Positions 1 to 8,809 of a stretch of 64,000 nt of DNA are shown here, piece by piece (position 1 is the first letter of the stretch; every line of letters starts with the position of its first letter). The DNA is from Acidobacteriota bacterium (lineage in GTDB: Bacteria; Acidobacteriota; Vicinamibacteria; Vicinamibacterales; CAVVIG01). The notes beneath the pieces are model-generated. The model was not told where the DNA came from. It was given only the letters and a program-made list of their open reading frames with translations, and did no database searches. A program made the position numbers and the translations under genes. The stretch spans positions 1-64,000 of the forward strand of contig JAOBWF010000300.1 of NCBI GenBank assembly GCA_025463215.1. The letters run 5' to 3'.

Positions 1-364
1 CCGATTCCAGCCAGTTGAGCCGGTAGCCGAAGACCAGCAGCGCGGACGCCAATCCGATTTGGGCGATCAGCTTGGTCGACGGCTTGAGCGAGAGCAGATC
101 GTCGACCAGGCCGACGATGAACACGGCCACGGCCGTGAGGACGAGGACCGGCTGCTGCCGCACCACGCCGAGGGCCCCGGCGCACACGAAGAGGACCAGC
201 GCGATGCCGACGCCGCCGAACAGGGCGACCGGCCGCCGGTGCCAGCGGTCCTCGCGCGGGCGCGCCACGTAGCCCAGCCGCACGGCGATCACGCGGCACA
301 GCGGCACCAGCGCCAGTGACAGCGCGAGCGCCAGCAGAAAAGGCCCGCCGATGGAGGCGATCAT
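1..364 (-). CDS. WecA/MraY-type polyprenyl-phosphate glycosyl-1-phosphate transferase, N-terminal part (cut by window edge)
   Basis: Likely loads the first sugar phosphate from a UDP-sugar onto undecaprenyl phosphate at the inner membrane, starting the glycan. About 121 residues are visible, starting at ATG 364. They show a hydrophobic first helix, then a cytoplasmic stretch RPREDRWHRRPVALFGGVGI (about residues 42-61), which matches the RxHxxPxPxxGG motif of the WecA/TagO/WbpL family. More helices follow, then GLVDDLLSLKPSTKL (about residues 87-101), the Asp-Asp motif that binds Mg2+ and the nucleotide sugar. Its place at the 3' end of a polysaccharide operon fits an initiating enzyme. The substrate cannot be told from this fragment. 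The gene continues left of the window. Confidence 0.85.
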   Translation of the reverse strand, partial: MIASIGGPFLLALALSLALVPLCRVIAVRLGYVARPREDRWHRRPVALFGGVGIALVLFVCAGALGVVRQQPVLVLTAVAVFIVGLVDDLLSLKPSTKLIAQIGLASALLVFGYRLNWLES

Positions 365-416
365 CAGGAACGGGTCATCGTACCAAGTTCAGACGCCGAG
401 CGGCAAGGCGAATGGC

Positions 417-1130
417 TCAGGATCGCCCCTGCGGCCGCGACCCGAACCGGCACTTCAGCAGCACGTACACGGCGTCGACGCCGTCGGTCCACCGAATCTT
501 TTTTCCCTCGTCGGCGCGGCGCGGGTTGTAGCGCACCGGCACCTCGACGATCGATTGCCGCCGCCGCAGGAACTTCGCGGTCAGCTCGGGCTCGAAGTCG
601 AAGCCGACGCACCGCAGCGTGATGCCGTCGAGCGCCGAGCGGCGAAACACCTTGTAGGCGGTTTCCATGTCGGTGAGCCGCGCCCCGAACAGCACGTTGG
701 TCAGCGCGGTCAGCGCGCGGTTGCCGATCCTGGCGCGCAGCGACACGCGCGAGGTCGGCGCCAGGAACCTCGAGCCATAGACGATGTCGGTGCGGCCGTC
801 CAGGATCGGCTGCAGCAGGCCGCCGTACTCCTGTGGATCGAGCTCGAGGTCGGCATCCTGGATCAGCAGCACGTCGCCGGTCGCATAGTGCAGGCCGAGG
901 CGGACAGCGGCGCCTTTGCCGACGTTGATCGGGTTGTGATAGACGCGCACGCGCGGATCGGCCGCCCACTCGCTGCCGACGATCGCGTCGTGCGTGCCGT
1001 CGCTCGATCCGTCGTTGGCGATGATGATCTCCTTGTCGATCGGCCCGAGATCCACGGCGCGCACCCGCTGCACGAGCTCCTGGATGGTCTGCTCTTCGTT
1101 GTAGACCGGAATGATGATCGAGAGTTTCAC
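417..1130 (-). CDS. Family 2 glycosyltransferase, DPM1-like, soluble
   Basis: A 237-residue GT-A fold glycosyltransferase of family 2. SIIIPVYNEE opens the protein, NDGSSDGT (39-46) is the nucleotide-binding strand-loop, and DADLEL (92-97) is the DxD-type metal site. There is no C-terminal membrane pair, so it resembles dolichol/polyprenyl-phosphate mannose or glucose synthases of the short form. It may make a lipid-linked sugar donor for the GT-C-like protein encoded divergently at 1148; that link is inference. The start is GTG at 1130, and the divergent ATG at 1148 lies only 17 bases away, leaving almost no room for two full promoters. The stop lies 52 bases before the initiating transferase start. 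Confidence 0.85.
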   Translation of the reverse strand: MKLSIIIPVYNEEQTIQELVQRVRAVDLGPIDKEIIIANDGSSDGTHDAIVGSEWAADPRVRVYHNPINVGKGAAVRLGLHYATGDVLLIQDADLELDPQEYGGLLQPILDGRTDIVYGSRFLAPTSRVSLRARIGNRALTALTNVLFGARLTDMETAYKVFRRSALDGITLRCVGFDFEPELTAKFLRRRQSIVEVPVRYNPRRADEGKKIRWTDGVDAVYVLLKCRFGSRPQGRS

Positions 1131-1147
1131 CGGTATGATGCTGGCTG

Positions 1148-3067
1148 ATGGATCGTCGCGTCTACGGCGCGTGCCTGTTCTCGCTGTCGCTCGGGCTGCT
1201 CTTCGTGTTCGTGTGGGCGCCGCATCCGTGGGGCGCGGAGGGCTTCGACCACTACCACGACATCGCGCTGGAGCTCGCGCGCGGCCGGCCGTTTCCGACC
1301 ATGGAAGTGCCGTGGGGCTACGCCTACTTTCTCGCCGCGTTCTATCACCTGTTCGGCGATCATACGTGGATTCCGCTGGTCGCGCAGGTCGGCCTCAACG
1401 CCCTGATGCCGCTGCTGGTCTACGCCCTCGCCCGGACGTGGCTGGATCATCGCACCTCGGTGTGGGCGGCGGTGCTCACCGGCGTGTTCTCGTTCAACAC
1501 GGTCTACGCCTCGACCCAGTCGTCCGATGCGGTGTGCACCGTGCTGTTCCTCGCGGCGCTGGTCGCGTTCGCGCAGGCGCGGCGGCGCGAGTCGTTCGCC
1601 TGGTTCGCACTCACCGGCCTGCTCGCGGGCATCGCCCCGCAGCTGCGGCCCAACCTGGTGCTGATACCGGTGGCGCTGGCGGGCTATGCCGTGCTCGAGC
1701 GCCGCCGCGTCACGCGGCTCGCCGGCGCGATGGTGCTCGTCGCCTGCGCCGCCGCGGCGCTCGCGCCGTGGACGATCCGCAACTACATGTTGACGCGGAC
1801 GCTGCTGCCGACCAGTGTCCACGGCGGCGTGCAACTGTGGTACGGCACGCTCCAGGTCGGCCCGTATCTCAATGGCCGGACCTATAACCCGGCGAGCGTG
1901 TTCGAGGCGCCGGTGTTCCCCTATACGAGCCTCGACGCGGTGCCGCTGGTCGTTCAGGCCCAGGGCAAGGCGTGCGCAAACGCGCAGCCGACCGCCGCCA
2001 CGATCACGTACTGGTACGACAGCGGCGCGCCGCGCGAGATCGCCGCCCGTCAGGCCGGCGACGGGCAGTTCATCGCGGATATTCCGCCGCCCGGACGCGA
2101 CGCCGCGCTGTATTTCTATCTCACCGCCGCCTGGCCCGCGGGACACGATCCCGAACGGCAGACGACCCCGTCCCGGGCGGCATCGGCGCCGTTCGTGTAC
2201 TTCGTCACCCAGAACCATCTCGGCGATGCCGATGCCCGCGGCGACCTGCTCGACATCTTCGATCTCGTCCGCTTGGCGCGGCGGGACGCCTGGCACGAGC
2301 CGCTGCCGTTCGCGGACGGTCTGGCCCGGGCCGGCATCCACGACGCCGCTGCTGCGGCGGCGATTCTGGCGCGCCCGGTCACCGCCGACGATCCCGCGCC
2401 GGTCCTCGAGGGATCGACCCACACGGACGCAGAAGCGGTGATCGCGTTCCGCGACGGTTCACGCATCACCGTCCCGCGCGTATGGTCCGGGCGCCTGACC
2501 GACATCTCGATCGTCGGGCCGATGGCCGAATCGGTGATGACCGCGCCGGTGCCTCTCACCTGGTTGAGCGATGGCGATCGAACGACGCCAGCGGAGCGGT
2601 GCGCCGAGCTGGAGTCGGTGCGGGTCAACGATGTCTTCTATCGGCGCGAGCCGCACCTGATGCGGCGCTACGCGGCGCTGGCGCTGGACAACATCCGGCG
2701 CACGCCGGTAGCGTTCGCGCTCGCATCCGCCTATCGCTTCGTTCGGCTCTTCGTCGTCGTCGGCACCGCCGACCGCAGTACCGCGCAGCAGTTTTCGTCG
2801 AGCCGCACCGTCTATCTCGTCGCAACTGCGGCGTCGCTCGCGTACCTGATTCTGTTCATCGCGGGCGTCTGGAGGGCGTGGCGGGATCGCGACGCCTTCT
2901 GGCTGCCGCTGCTGCTGATCCTGTATGTGCCGGCGACCATCGCGCCCGTGCTGACCAACATGCGCTACACAGTAACCGTGCAGCCGCTGGTGTTCATGTT
3001 CGTTGCGAAGGCGCTCAGTGCGAAGAGGATGGCCGCCGCCGCTCACAGCCAGCCGCGTTTCCAGTAG
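1148..3067 (+). CDS. Polytopic membrane glycosyltransferase-like protein (GT-C / PMT type) with a large extracytoplasmic insertion
   Basis: A 639-residue integral membrane protein. The first helix is followed by an acidic loop (GAEGFDHYHD, about 29-38), the position of the catalytic Asp/Glu in ArnT/PMT-type GT-C enzymes that use polyprenyl-phosphate sugars. About seven helices fill residues 5-230. Residues roughly 240-500 are hydrophilic and probably periplasmic, including YWYDSGAPREI. Three further helices close the protein (about 520-625). One of only two plus-strand genes; it starts 17 bases from the divergent family 2 glycosyltransferase, a possible donor synthase. Its 3' end overlaps the convergent gene at 3043 by 25 bases. 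The internal soluble domain is not one I recognise. Acceptor and donor unknown. Confidence 0.7.
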   Translation: MDRRVYGACLFSLSLGLLFVFVWAPHPWGAEGFDHYHDIALELARGRPFPTMEVPWGYAYFLAAFYHLFGDHTWIPLVAQVGLNALMPLLVYALARTWLDHRTSVWAAVLTGVFSFNTVYASTQSSDAVCTVLFLAALVAFAQARRRESFAWFALTGLLAGIAPQLRPNLVLIPVALAGYAVLERRRVTRLAGAMVLVACAAAALAPWTIRNYMLTRTLLPTSVHGGVQLWYGTLQVGPYLNGRTYNPASVFEAPVFPYTSLDAVPLVVQAQGKACANAQPTAATITYWYDSGAPREIAARQAGDGQFIADIPPPGRDAALYFYLTAAWPAGHDPERQTTPSRAASAPFVYFVTQNHLGDADARGDLLDIFDLVRLARRDAWHEPLPFADGLARAGIHDAAAAAAILARPVTADDPAPVLEGSTHTDAEAVIAFRDGSRITVPRVWSGRLTDISIVGPMAESVMTAPVPLTWLSDGDRTTPAERCAELESVRVNDVFYRREPHLMRRYAALALDNIRRTPVAFALASAYRFVRLFVVVGTADRSTAQQFSSSRTVYLVATAASLAYLILFIAGVWRAWRDRDAFWLPLLLILYVPATIAPVLTNMRYTVTVQPLVFMFVAKALSAKRMAAAAHSQPRFQ

Positions 3068-4887
3068 CCGACGATCGCGAGATATTCCTGGACGATGCCG
3101 CGCAGCTGCTCGGCGCTCGCGCCGGTGGTGTGGGCGTAGAACTCGCTGGCCGGCACCGGCGACGGCACCACCGCGACGTCCGGCGCCTGGCGGCGCCACA
3201 CCAGCAGCGCACGGCGCATGTGGTACGGTGAGCTGACGAGGACGATCTTCTGCCAGTGGTGCTCGCGCAGGATGTCCTCGACGAACGTGACGTTCTGAAA
3301 CGTGTTCGAGGCGCGCTCCTCGAGCAGGATCCGCGACGGCGGCACGCCCTGGTCGACCGCGAGCGCCCGCATCACTTCGGCCTCGTGGAAGGTGTAGACG
3401 TAGCCGGACGACAGAATCAGCATCGGCGCGTAGCCGCCGCGATAGAGATCGACGGCGTGCTTGATGCGCTCCTGGGCGCCGCCGCCGGCCTTGCCCGATT
3501 CTCCGACGCCGCCGGCAAACACCACGATCGCGTCGGCCTTCTCCGGCGCCATGGTGACCTGGAGCGGCCGCGCCGCCCACCAGATCGCGTTGGTGTTGAA
3601 CATCAGCAGATAGACCGCCGCCACCGCCGCGATCGTTTGCGCGACCCGCCAGCGGGTGCGGCGATAGAGCCGGCGCAGCGTTTCGTCCCAGCGCTGGCGC
3701 GTCTGCGCGCGGCGCTCGATCGCCTCGTCGATCAGGCCGGTCATCACCAGCAGGCGGTTCGCCCAGCTGTTCTCCTGCGCCACCTCGACGCGCCGCGCGA
3801 CTTCCCCGACTGGCGCCGCGGGCAGCGCCGCGCGGATCGCGGCCGCGAACGCATCCGCATCCGCCGCCACGCGCACGATGCCGTCGTACTGCGCGTTGAA
3901 CCGGCGGATCTCCGGCAGGTCGGTCGCCACGACCGCAATGCCCATCGAGAGGTACTCGTTCAGCTTGGTGGGATAGACGTTGGCGGTGTAATCGGTCAGC
4001 CGATACGGCACGATGCCGACGTCGAACGCCTTCACATAGCGCGGCAGCTCACTGTGCTGCCGCATGCCGAGCAGGTGCACATTGGGGCAGGCGCGCAGCG
4101 TCGACACGTCGGTCTGCTCGGGACCGACCAGCGCAAACGTGACGTCGGGCATCCGCGTCGCAACGGCCGCGAGCAGATCCTGATCGATCCACTGATGCAG
4201 GCCGCCGACGTAGCCGACGATCGGCCGCGGCATCTCCTTCACTTCGTCCGGCGCCGGATCGGAGCGCCGCCGGACCGCTTCGAACCGTTCGAGACTGACG
4301 CCGAACGGGAAGAGGTGAACGCGTTCGTTGAAGGCCGCGGCCCGCACGCGCAGGCGCTCGGAGGTGACGAACACCAGGTCGGCGTCCTCGAGCAGCCGAT
4401 CCTCGCTCGAAACAATGCGCTTTGCGCCGGCCGAGCTCGAGGCGAAGTCGTCGATGCAGTAGTAGATCGTCACCTGCGGATCGACCGCGGCGAGCAGATC
4501 GCGCGCGAGCGGGGTGGGCAGGAACGTCCACGCGATCGGCTGGTGGAACCCGGTCGCCCGCATCCACCCCTTCAGCGCGCGCAGCAGCACGAAGCGGTTG
4601 ACCCAGCGGGACGGCGCGAAGTACGGCCACGGCAGCAGCAGCGGCGAGTAGATGAAGATGTTGGGCCGTTCTTCACGGAACCCTTTGGTCCCCTTGCGCC
4701 AGTTGCGGATCCGCTGGCGGACGCGCGGCAGATCGCGCAGGTTCGGCGCCCGCACGCCGGTGTTCTCGATGAACAGCACTCTGTGGCCGTCGGCGGCCAG
4801 CCGCGTCATGATCTCCTGGTGCCCCTGCCAGATGAACTCCCAGTCGATCGAGGAGATGCAGAGGATGTCCGGCCGGCGCGCAATCAC
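3043..4887 (-). CDS. Fusion protein: cytoplasmic glycosyltransferase plus membrane-anchored YdcF/DUF218 domain
   Basis: 614 residues in two parts. Residues 1-395 are a GT-B glycosyltransferase: a GHQEIM...ADGHRVLFIENTG Rossmann start, a VGYVGGLHQWID linker start (224-235), and PTKLNEYLSMGIAVVATD (306-323), the sugar-nucleotide region. One helix follows at about 415-436. Residues 449-610 are a DUF218 (YdcF/SanA/ElyC) domain with AIVVFAGGVGESG, LILSSGYVYTFHEAEVM, SNTFQN and VSSPYHMRRA, the usual conserved sites of that family. The single helix would put the glycosyltransferase in the cytoplasm and DUF218 outside. DUF218 proteins are tied to envelope polymers, but their chemistry is poorly known. 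GTG start 4887, 7 bases after the upstream stop. The convergent 3' overlap with the 1148 gene is 25 bases. Confidence 0.85.
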   Translation of the reverse strand: MIARRPDILCISSIDWEFIWQGHQEIMTRLAADGHRVLFIENTGVRAPNLRDLPRVRQRIRNWRKGTKGFREERPNIFIYSPLLLPWPYFAPSRWVNRFVLLRALKGWMRATGFHQPIAWTFLPTPLARDLLAAVDPQVTIYYCIDDFASSSAGAKRIVSSEDRLLEDADLVFVTSERLRVRAAAFNERVHLFPFGVSLERFEAVRRRSDPAPDEVKEMPRPIVGYVGGLHQWIDQDLLAAVATRMPDVTFALVGPEQTDVSTLRACPNVHLLGMRQHSELPRYVKAFDVGIVPYRLTDYTANVYPTKLNEYLSMGIAVVATDLPEIRRFNAQYDGIVRVAADADAFAAAIRAALPAAPVGEVARRVEVAQENSWANRLLVMTGLIDEAIERRAQTRQRWDETLRRLYRRTRWRVAQTIAAVAAVYLLMFNTNAIWWAARPLQVTMAPEKADAIVVFAGGVGESGKAGGGAQERIKHAVDLYRGGYAPMLILSSGYVYTFHEAEVMRALAVDQGVPPSRILLEERASNTFQNVTFVEDILREHHWQKIVLVSSPYHMRRALLVWRRQAPDVAVVPSPVPASEFYAHTTGASAEQLRGIVQEYLAIVGYWKRGWL

Positions 4888-4894
4888 ATCGGCC

Positions 4895-6946
4895 TCATCG
4901 CAGACTGGCGCTCGCGCGCGGGCGGAGGCGATAGACGTCGAGCGCCTGAATCTCGAACGCGGTCCGCGGTGCTTCCGAGTAGACCAGCATCTGGACGCGG
5001 CTACCGGTCTGAACGAAGGCGCGGTCGTGCGGGAACCACGGCTGCTGGATCAGCGCGGCCGGCAGACCTGCGGACGACGACCCGACCAGCGACTGCATCT
5101 GCGGCTCGCGCCAGGTGCCGAGGTACAACAGATCGCCGTCCCGGGTCGCGACCGTCCGTGCCCGCACCAGGTACGACGCGCCGGCTTCGCCCTTGAAATT
5201 GTAGGAAATCCCCGGCCAGCCGCCGCCGGCGATGAGCACGCCGCGATCGGTGAGCTCGACGCGCGACGGCGGAGAGGCCGGCGTGCGCCTCGGGTCGTCG
5301 TAGCGCTGCCACGTCGCCAGATCCGCGGCGGTCTGCCGCAGCACCGGTTCGCCGACCTCGTACTCGGTGCGGCCGGCGACGATACGCGGTGTCGCCAGCG
5401 GCGCCGGCGCGCCGTGGAGCTGGCAGTGGTACAGCGCCAGCGTGCCGTGCGCGGTGCCGGGCGCGAGCCCGTCCATCGCGCAATGCTGTTCGATGAACTG
5501 AACCCAGCCGCGCTGCCAGGCGGTGCCGGGTTGCGACACGCCCATCGTGATCTCGGGCAGCCACTGCATTTCGTCGACGATCAGGTAGATCGGCCGGTCG
5601 TCACCGGCGCCGGCGAGCGTTGCACCGGTGCGGTCCTCGACCGGTCCCGCCGCGGCATATGAGTAGAACGTGACGCCGGCGCCGTCGTGAAGCGGCGTCC
5701 AGAACTGCGGCGACGCGTAGAGATACTTCGGGCCGGACGGCACCAGCGTCCGCAGGGTGTCCGCGGTCACCTCGAAGGGCACCAGTTCGGACTTGCGGAC
5801 GCTCGCGTACCATTTCTCGTAATAGAGAACGCTGACAGCACCGTACACGGTGAGCGCAATCATCGCCGCTCCGGTGGAGGCTCGTACCGGCAATAACCGT
5901 GACGTCTCGCTCAGCGCGAATCCCGCCGCCAGCGCAAAGCCGACCAGGACATGGGGCAGGTAGACCGGCACTTTGTTGTTGATGAATGCGGCGAAGATCA
6001 ACGCGGTTCCGGCAGCGAGGATCAGCACGCGAAGGGGGCCGCCGCGCCGGGCTCGAATCACCAGTGCGAGGAGTCCGAGCACGACAGCGCCTTGGAACGC
6101 CCACAGCAGCGGGTTCGGGACCTCGTTGGTGACGAGGCCGAAGTACCAGTTGCGGTAACGCTCGCCCTCGCGCAACACCTGATGCGCGATGAAGTTGAGT
6201 TGCCAGCCCGGGACGCGATCGCCGGCGAAGTTCGCGATCTGCAGCTGGACGTCCTTCCAGCGGATCAGCACGACCACCAGATAGGGTCCGAATGTCGCGG
6301 CGACGCCCGCCGTGATCCAGTAGCCGAACGGCACCCGCAGCGCACGCCGGCCATAGTCCGCGAAGAACCACGCGACCAGAATCAGACCCGCCCAGAACGC
6401 GTTGCCGTGGCACAGCACGGCGAGACCGAGCGACGCGCCGCTGACGAAGAACCAGCCCCGCTTCGATCCTTGCCGGCCGATCGCATACGCGGTCAGCGCC
6501 GCCACCGCAAAGAAGACGGCCGGGATGTCCGTGCGGGAATTGCGCACGCCGCCGAGAAAGTTGCTGTCGGCCGCCAGGAACAGGGCGGCGGCGAGACCGC
6601 TGATCGGATCGAGCAGACGTCGTCCAAGGGTCGCGGTCATCAGAAGGATGCCAAGGCCGAGCAGCACACCGAAGAGGCGCGCCTGGAAAATGTCGAATCC
6701 GAGCAGACCCAGCCACGGCGCCAGCAGATAGCCGTAGCCGACCTGCAGGAGATACGCGGTCTTGAGTCCGAGCATCGGTTGACTCGGCACCCCCGTCGTC
6801 CACACCTGGTACGCGCGCTCCATCAGCCACGGCTCGTCCACGTTGACCCGCGGCATCATCGTCAGATGCGGCAGCGTGTTGTGGAGGTACACCGCGGCGA
6901 CCAGCGTCAGGCCGATCGGCCAGCTGCGCGGCGCCGTGTCAGACAA
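4895..6946 (-). CDS. Polytopic GT-C (PMT/ArnT-like) glycosyltransferase with C-terminal beta-rich domain
   Basis: About 683 residues. The best start is TTG 6946, which overlaps the methyltransferase stop (TTGTCTGA); the longer reading frame upstream only mirrors the methyltransferase gene in another frame. The first helix is followed by MPRVNVDEPWLMERAY (about residues 31-46), whose NVDEPW is the catalytic-loop motif of PMT-type enzymes that move sugars from polyprenyl phosphate. About ten helices run to residue 430. Residues 440-683 are soluble and beta-rich; the end (about 568-675) resembles the module seen in three other proteins of this window. Likely adds a sugar to the glycan or its carrier on the periplasmic face. 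Donor and acceptor unknown. Confidence 0.75.
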   Translation of the reverse strand: MSDTAPRSWPIGLTLVAAVYLHNTLPHLTMMPRVNVDEPWLMERAYQVWTTGVPSQPMLGLKTAYLLQVGYGYLLAPWLGLLGFDIFQARLFGVLLGLGILLMTATLGRRLLDPISGLAAALFLAADSNFLGGVRNSRTDIPAVFFAVAALTAYAIGRQGSKRGWFFVSGASLGLAVLCHGNAFWAGLILVAWFFADYGRRALRVPFGYWITAGVAATFGPYLVVVLIRWKDVQLQIANFAGDRVPGWQLNFIAHQVLREGERYRNWYFGLVTNEVPNPLLWAFQGAVVLGLLALVIRARRGGPLRVLILAAGTALIFAAFINNKVPVYLPHVLVGFALAAGFALSETSRLLPVRASTGAAMIALTVYGAVSVLYYEKWYASVRKSELVPFEVTADTLRTLVPSGPKYLYASPQFWTPLHDGAGVTFYSYAAAGPVEDRTGATLAGAGDDRPIYLIVDEMQWLPEITMGVSQPGTAWQRGWVQFIEQHCAMDGLAPGTAHGTLALYHCQLHGAPAPLATPRIVAGRTEYEVGEPVLRQTAADLATWQRYDDPRRTPASPPSRVELTDRGVLIAGGGWPGISYNFKGEAGASYLVRARTVATRDGDLLYLGTWREPQMQSLVGSSSAGLPAALIQQPWFPHDRAFVQTGSRVQMLVYSEAPRTAFEIQALDVYRLRPRASASLR
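4916..5245 (-). other. Candidate copy of the shared beta-rich module (weakest of four)
   Basis: The C-terminal ~105 residues of the GT-C protein. The pattern is a short strand-rich run, then SYLVRARTVATRDGDLLYLG, a variable loop and GSRVQMLVYSEAPRTAFEI followed by LDVYRL. The layout matches the other copies (a V/L-rich strand, a G-containing turn, a GLL/YLG strand, then an S-x-V/I-x-I/M-x-V-x strand and a closing hydrophobic strand), but few positions are identical. Homology is therefore an inference. Confidence 0.4.
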
Positions 6947-7682
6947 CCGGCGCGACCCGCTCGAAGACGGTGACGTTGTGCCGCAGCTGCGAGGGGCTCG
7001 TGCTGCGCATCGGGTACTGCGCGACCACGCGCAGGCCGGCGGCTGGCGCCAGCCGCTCGCGCATGTGGCGATCGAGCATCCGGGTCGGAGGCATGTACAT
7101 GTAATCGATGCGCTCGCGCAGCGAGCGCGCGTCCATCTCGCGGCCGTGCAGCGCGCGCGCGGCGAACAGAATCGCGCGGTCGACCAGCGGCGATCGGACA
7201 TGGCGCAGGCCGCCCCGGATCAGCGCGAAGAGGCGATTGTACCTGCAGTCGAACGGCATGCCGCAGACGAACACTCCGCCGGGTTGCAGATCGGACGCGA
7301 TGCGGTTCAACAGTGCGCGTGTGTCGCCAGGAATCAGGTGAAGCACGCCGTCGCTGACGATCGCGTCGAAGGGAACCGCGCGATAGGCCATGTAGTCGGC
7401 CTGCTCGAATGTGATACGCGGGGCGGCACCTGACGAGGCGCGTGCATGCTCGGCGGCGCGGACATTCGCCAGCGAGATATCGATGCCGCTGACCTGCGCC
7501 AGCGGCCGCGCCTCGGCAATGCGGACCACCAGCGAGCCGGTGCCGCACCCGATGTCGAGGACCCGAACATGGCGGTGGTCAGGAATATGGCCGAGCGCGA
7601 GCGCAGCCATGCGCGCCGACCGCGCCGGCGGCGCGCTGCAGGTCTTGCCGCTGAAGTCGAGCGCCCGATCGGCAGCCGTCAT
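6939..7682 (-). CDS. Class I SAM-dependent methyltransferase
   Basis: 247 residues. LDIGCGTG (42-49) is the SAM-binding glycine loop, GIDIS holds the acidic residue that binds the ribose, and FDAIVSDGVLHLI is motif IV. ATG 7682 overlaps the stop of the deacetylase gene by four bases (ATGA); frames opening further upstream lie wholly over the previous gene. Sits between a NodB-type deacetylase and a GT-C-like protein, so it probably methylates the glycan or a sugar precursor. The acceptor is unknown; small-molecule or lipid methylation cannot be ruled out. Confidence 0.85.
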   Translation of the reverse strand: MTAADRALDFSGKTCSAPPARSARMAALALGHIPDHRHVRVLDIGCGTGSLVVRIAEARPLAQVSGIDISLANVRAAEHARASSGAAPRITFEQADYMAYRAVPFDAIVSDGVLHLIPGDTRALLNRIASDLQPGGVFVCGMPFDCRYNRLFALIRGGLRHVRSPLVDRAILFAARALHGREMDARSLRERIDYMYMPPTRMLDRHMRERLAPAAGLRVVAQYPMRSTSPSQLRHNVTVFERVAPVV

Positions 7683-8809
7683 GGCAGGCCCGCGCTCGCA
7701 ATCGCCTGCAGCGGCGAACTGAACGCGAAGCGCTCGTCGGCGCCGATGTATTCGAGCAGCGTCCGATACGCCGCGAGCATCGCGACGTTGCCGCTGAAGC
7801 GCCGCTCGCAGTGCGTCAGCAGCACGACGACGCCGCGGGCGCGCGCGATCGCGTCTGCGCAGGAGATCCACAACGCCGCAATTTCTCCCGGCGAGTGCCC
7901 GAGAAACCGCAGGCTGCCGTCGCGCGGCATCGACAGCGGCAGTTCGGCGATGCCCTCGGCGACGAAAGGACGGGCGCTGGCGCAGCCGTTGTTCGGTACC
8001 GGAAACAGACCGCCGGACGTCGGGATGCTGCTGTCGTAACGGTATCGTCCGGCGAGGTCGCGAAGCAGCGCGCGCGTCCGCAGCAGGGACGGTGCGCGGT
8101 AGCCGGTGCTCCGGTAACGGTCGGCGAACGCTGCCGCGGCGTCGAGCCGGCGGCCCCGCTCGGCGGCGTCCGCGAACGCGGTCCGGTTGCTGTGATCGTA
8201 GCCGTGCACGCCGATGTCATGGCCGCGCGAGACCACGGCATCCGCGAGCGCGTACTCGATCGGCCACGCACACGGCACGACATAGCTGGTCGATCGCGCG
8301 CCGGCCTGCTCCTCCAGCGGCAGGAAATCGGCGACCAGTCGCTCGAGCCCCTCAGGCGAATCGATGTCGTGCGTCAGCAGCACGGGGGTTCTGAGCGCGG
8401 ACATGGGACTCGCCGTCGACGTCATGTCGGCGACGAAGTCGGCGCTGAGGTCGAGTGGCCATGCCGGAAACCGCGCCCAGTGGCCGGTGCGTGACCGGTT
8501 CAATCGCCCGATTGACGCGCCGACGATCGCGCGCGCCCACCCGGGCACGTATTGATACGACACCGGCAGCCGCGAGCTTGCCGGCGGATGGTCCGTGAAT
8601 GCCGCCTGCTCCCGCAGGCGAACGACGTCGTCCAGTGTCGGGATCTCAACGTCGCCGGGCAGCGACAGCGTGCCGCTCGCGTCGAGGAAACGCCGCCAGC
8701 CCGTGCGATCGAGCAGTTCGCTGGAGAGCGAGACGGTGCGGCCCTCCGCCCACACCGCCGGCTCGCGGCCGCCGACCGATCCGACAACGACCCGCTCCAG
8801 CCTGCTCAC
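7679..8809 (-). CDS. NodB-type polysaccharide deacetylase
   Basis: 376 residues, starting at GTG 8809 in a GTGA overlap with the sulfotransferase stop. The N-terminal ~140 residues have no clear match; the deacetylase domain follows. THDID (146-150) is the first metal-binding motif in the THDxD variant, SRGHDIGVHGYDHSN holds the HxxxH motif (about 202-206), and RAPSLLR and LLTHCERRF are later motifs of the carbohydrate esterase 4 fold. Family members remove N- or O-acetyl groups from glycans with a metal-bound water. No signal peptide is visible, so it may act on a lipid-linked intermediate at the cytoplasmic face. Coupled to a sulfotransferase and a methyltransferase, it fits a decoration group. 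Confidence 0.8.
   Translation of the reverse strand: MSRLERVVVGSVGGREPAVWAEGRTVSLSSELLDRTGWRRFLDASGTLSLPGDVEIPTLDDVVRLREQAAFTDHPPASSRLPVSYQYVPGWARAIVGASIGRLNRSRTGHWARFPAWPLDLSADFVADMTSTASPMSALRTPVLLTHDIDSPEGLERLVADFLPLEEQAGARSTSYVVPCAWPIEYALADAVVSRGHDIGVHGYDHSNRTAFADAAERGRRLDAAAAFADRYRSTGYRAPSLLRTRALLRDLAGRYRYDSSIPTSGGLFPVPNNGCASARPFVAEGIAELPLSMPRDGSLRFLGHSPGEIAALWISCADAIARARGVVVLLTHCERRFSGNVAMLAAYRTLLEYIGADERFAFSSPLQAIASAGLP

Noticed and set aside
3256-5196. Plus-strand open frame of 646 codons opposite the GT-DUF218 fusion
   Set aside because: Runs across two minus-strand genes and their junction, and lacks any domain; the minus-strand proteins have clear motifs.
6947-7201. Upstream extension of the 4895 GT-C protein
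   Set aside because: These 85 codons lie inside the methyltransferase gene and read as a low-complexity Arg/Ser/Ala/Cys shadow before the first true membrane helix.
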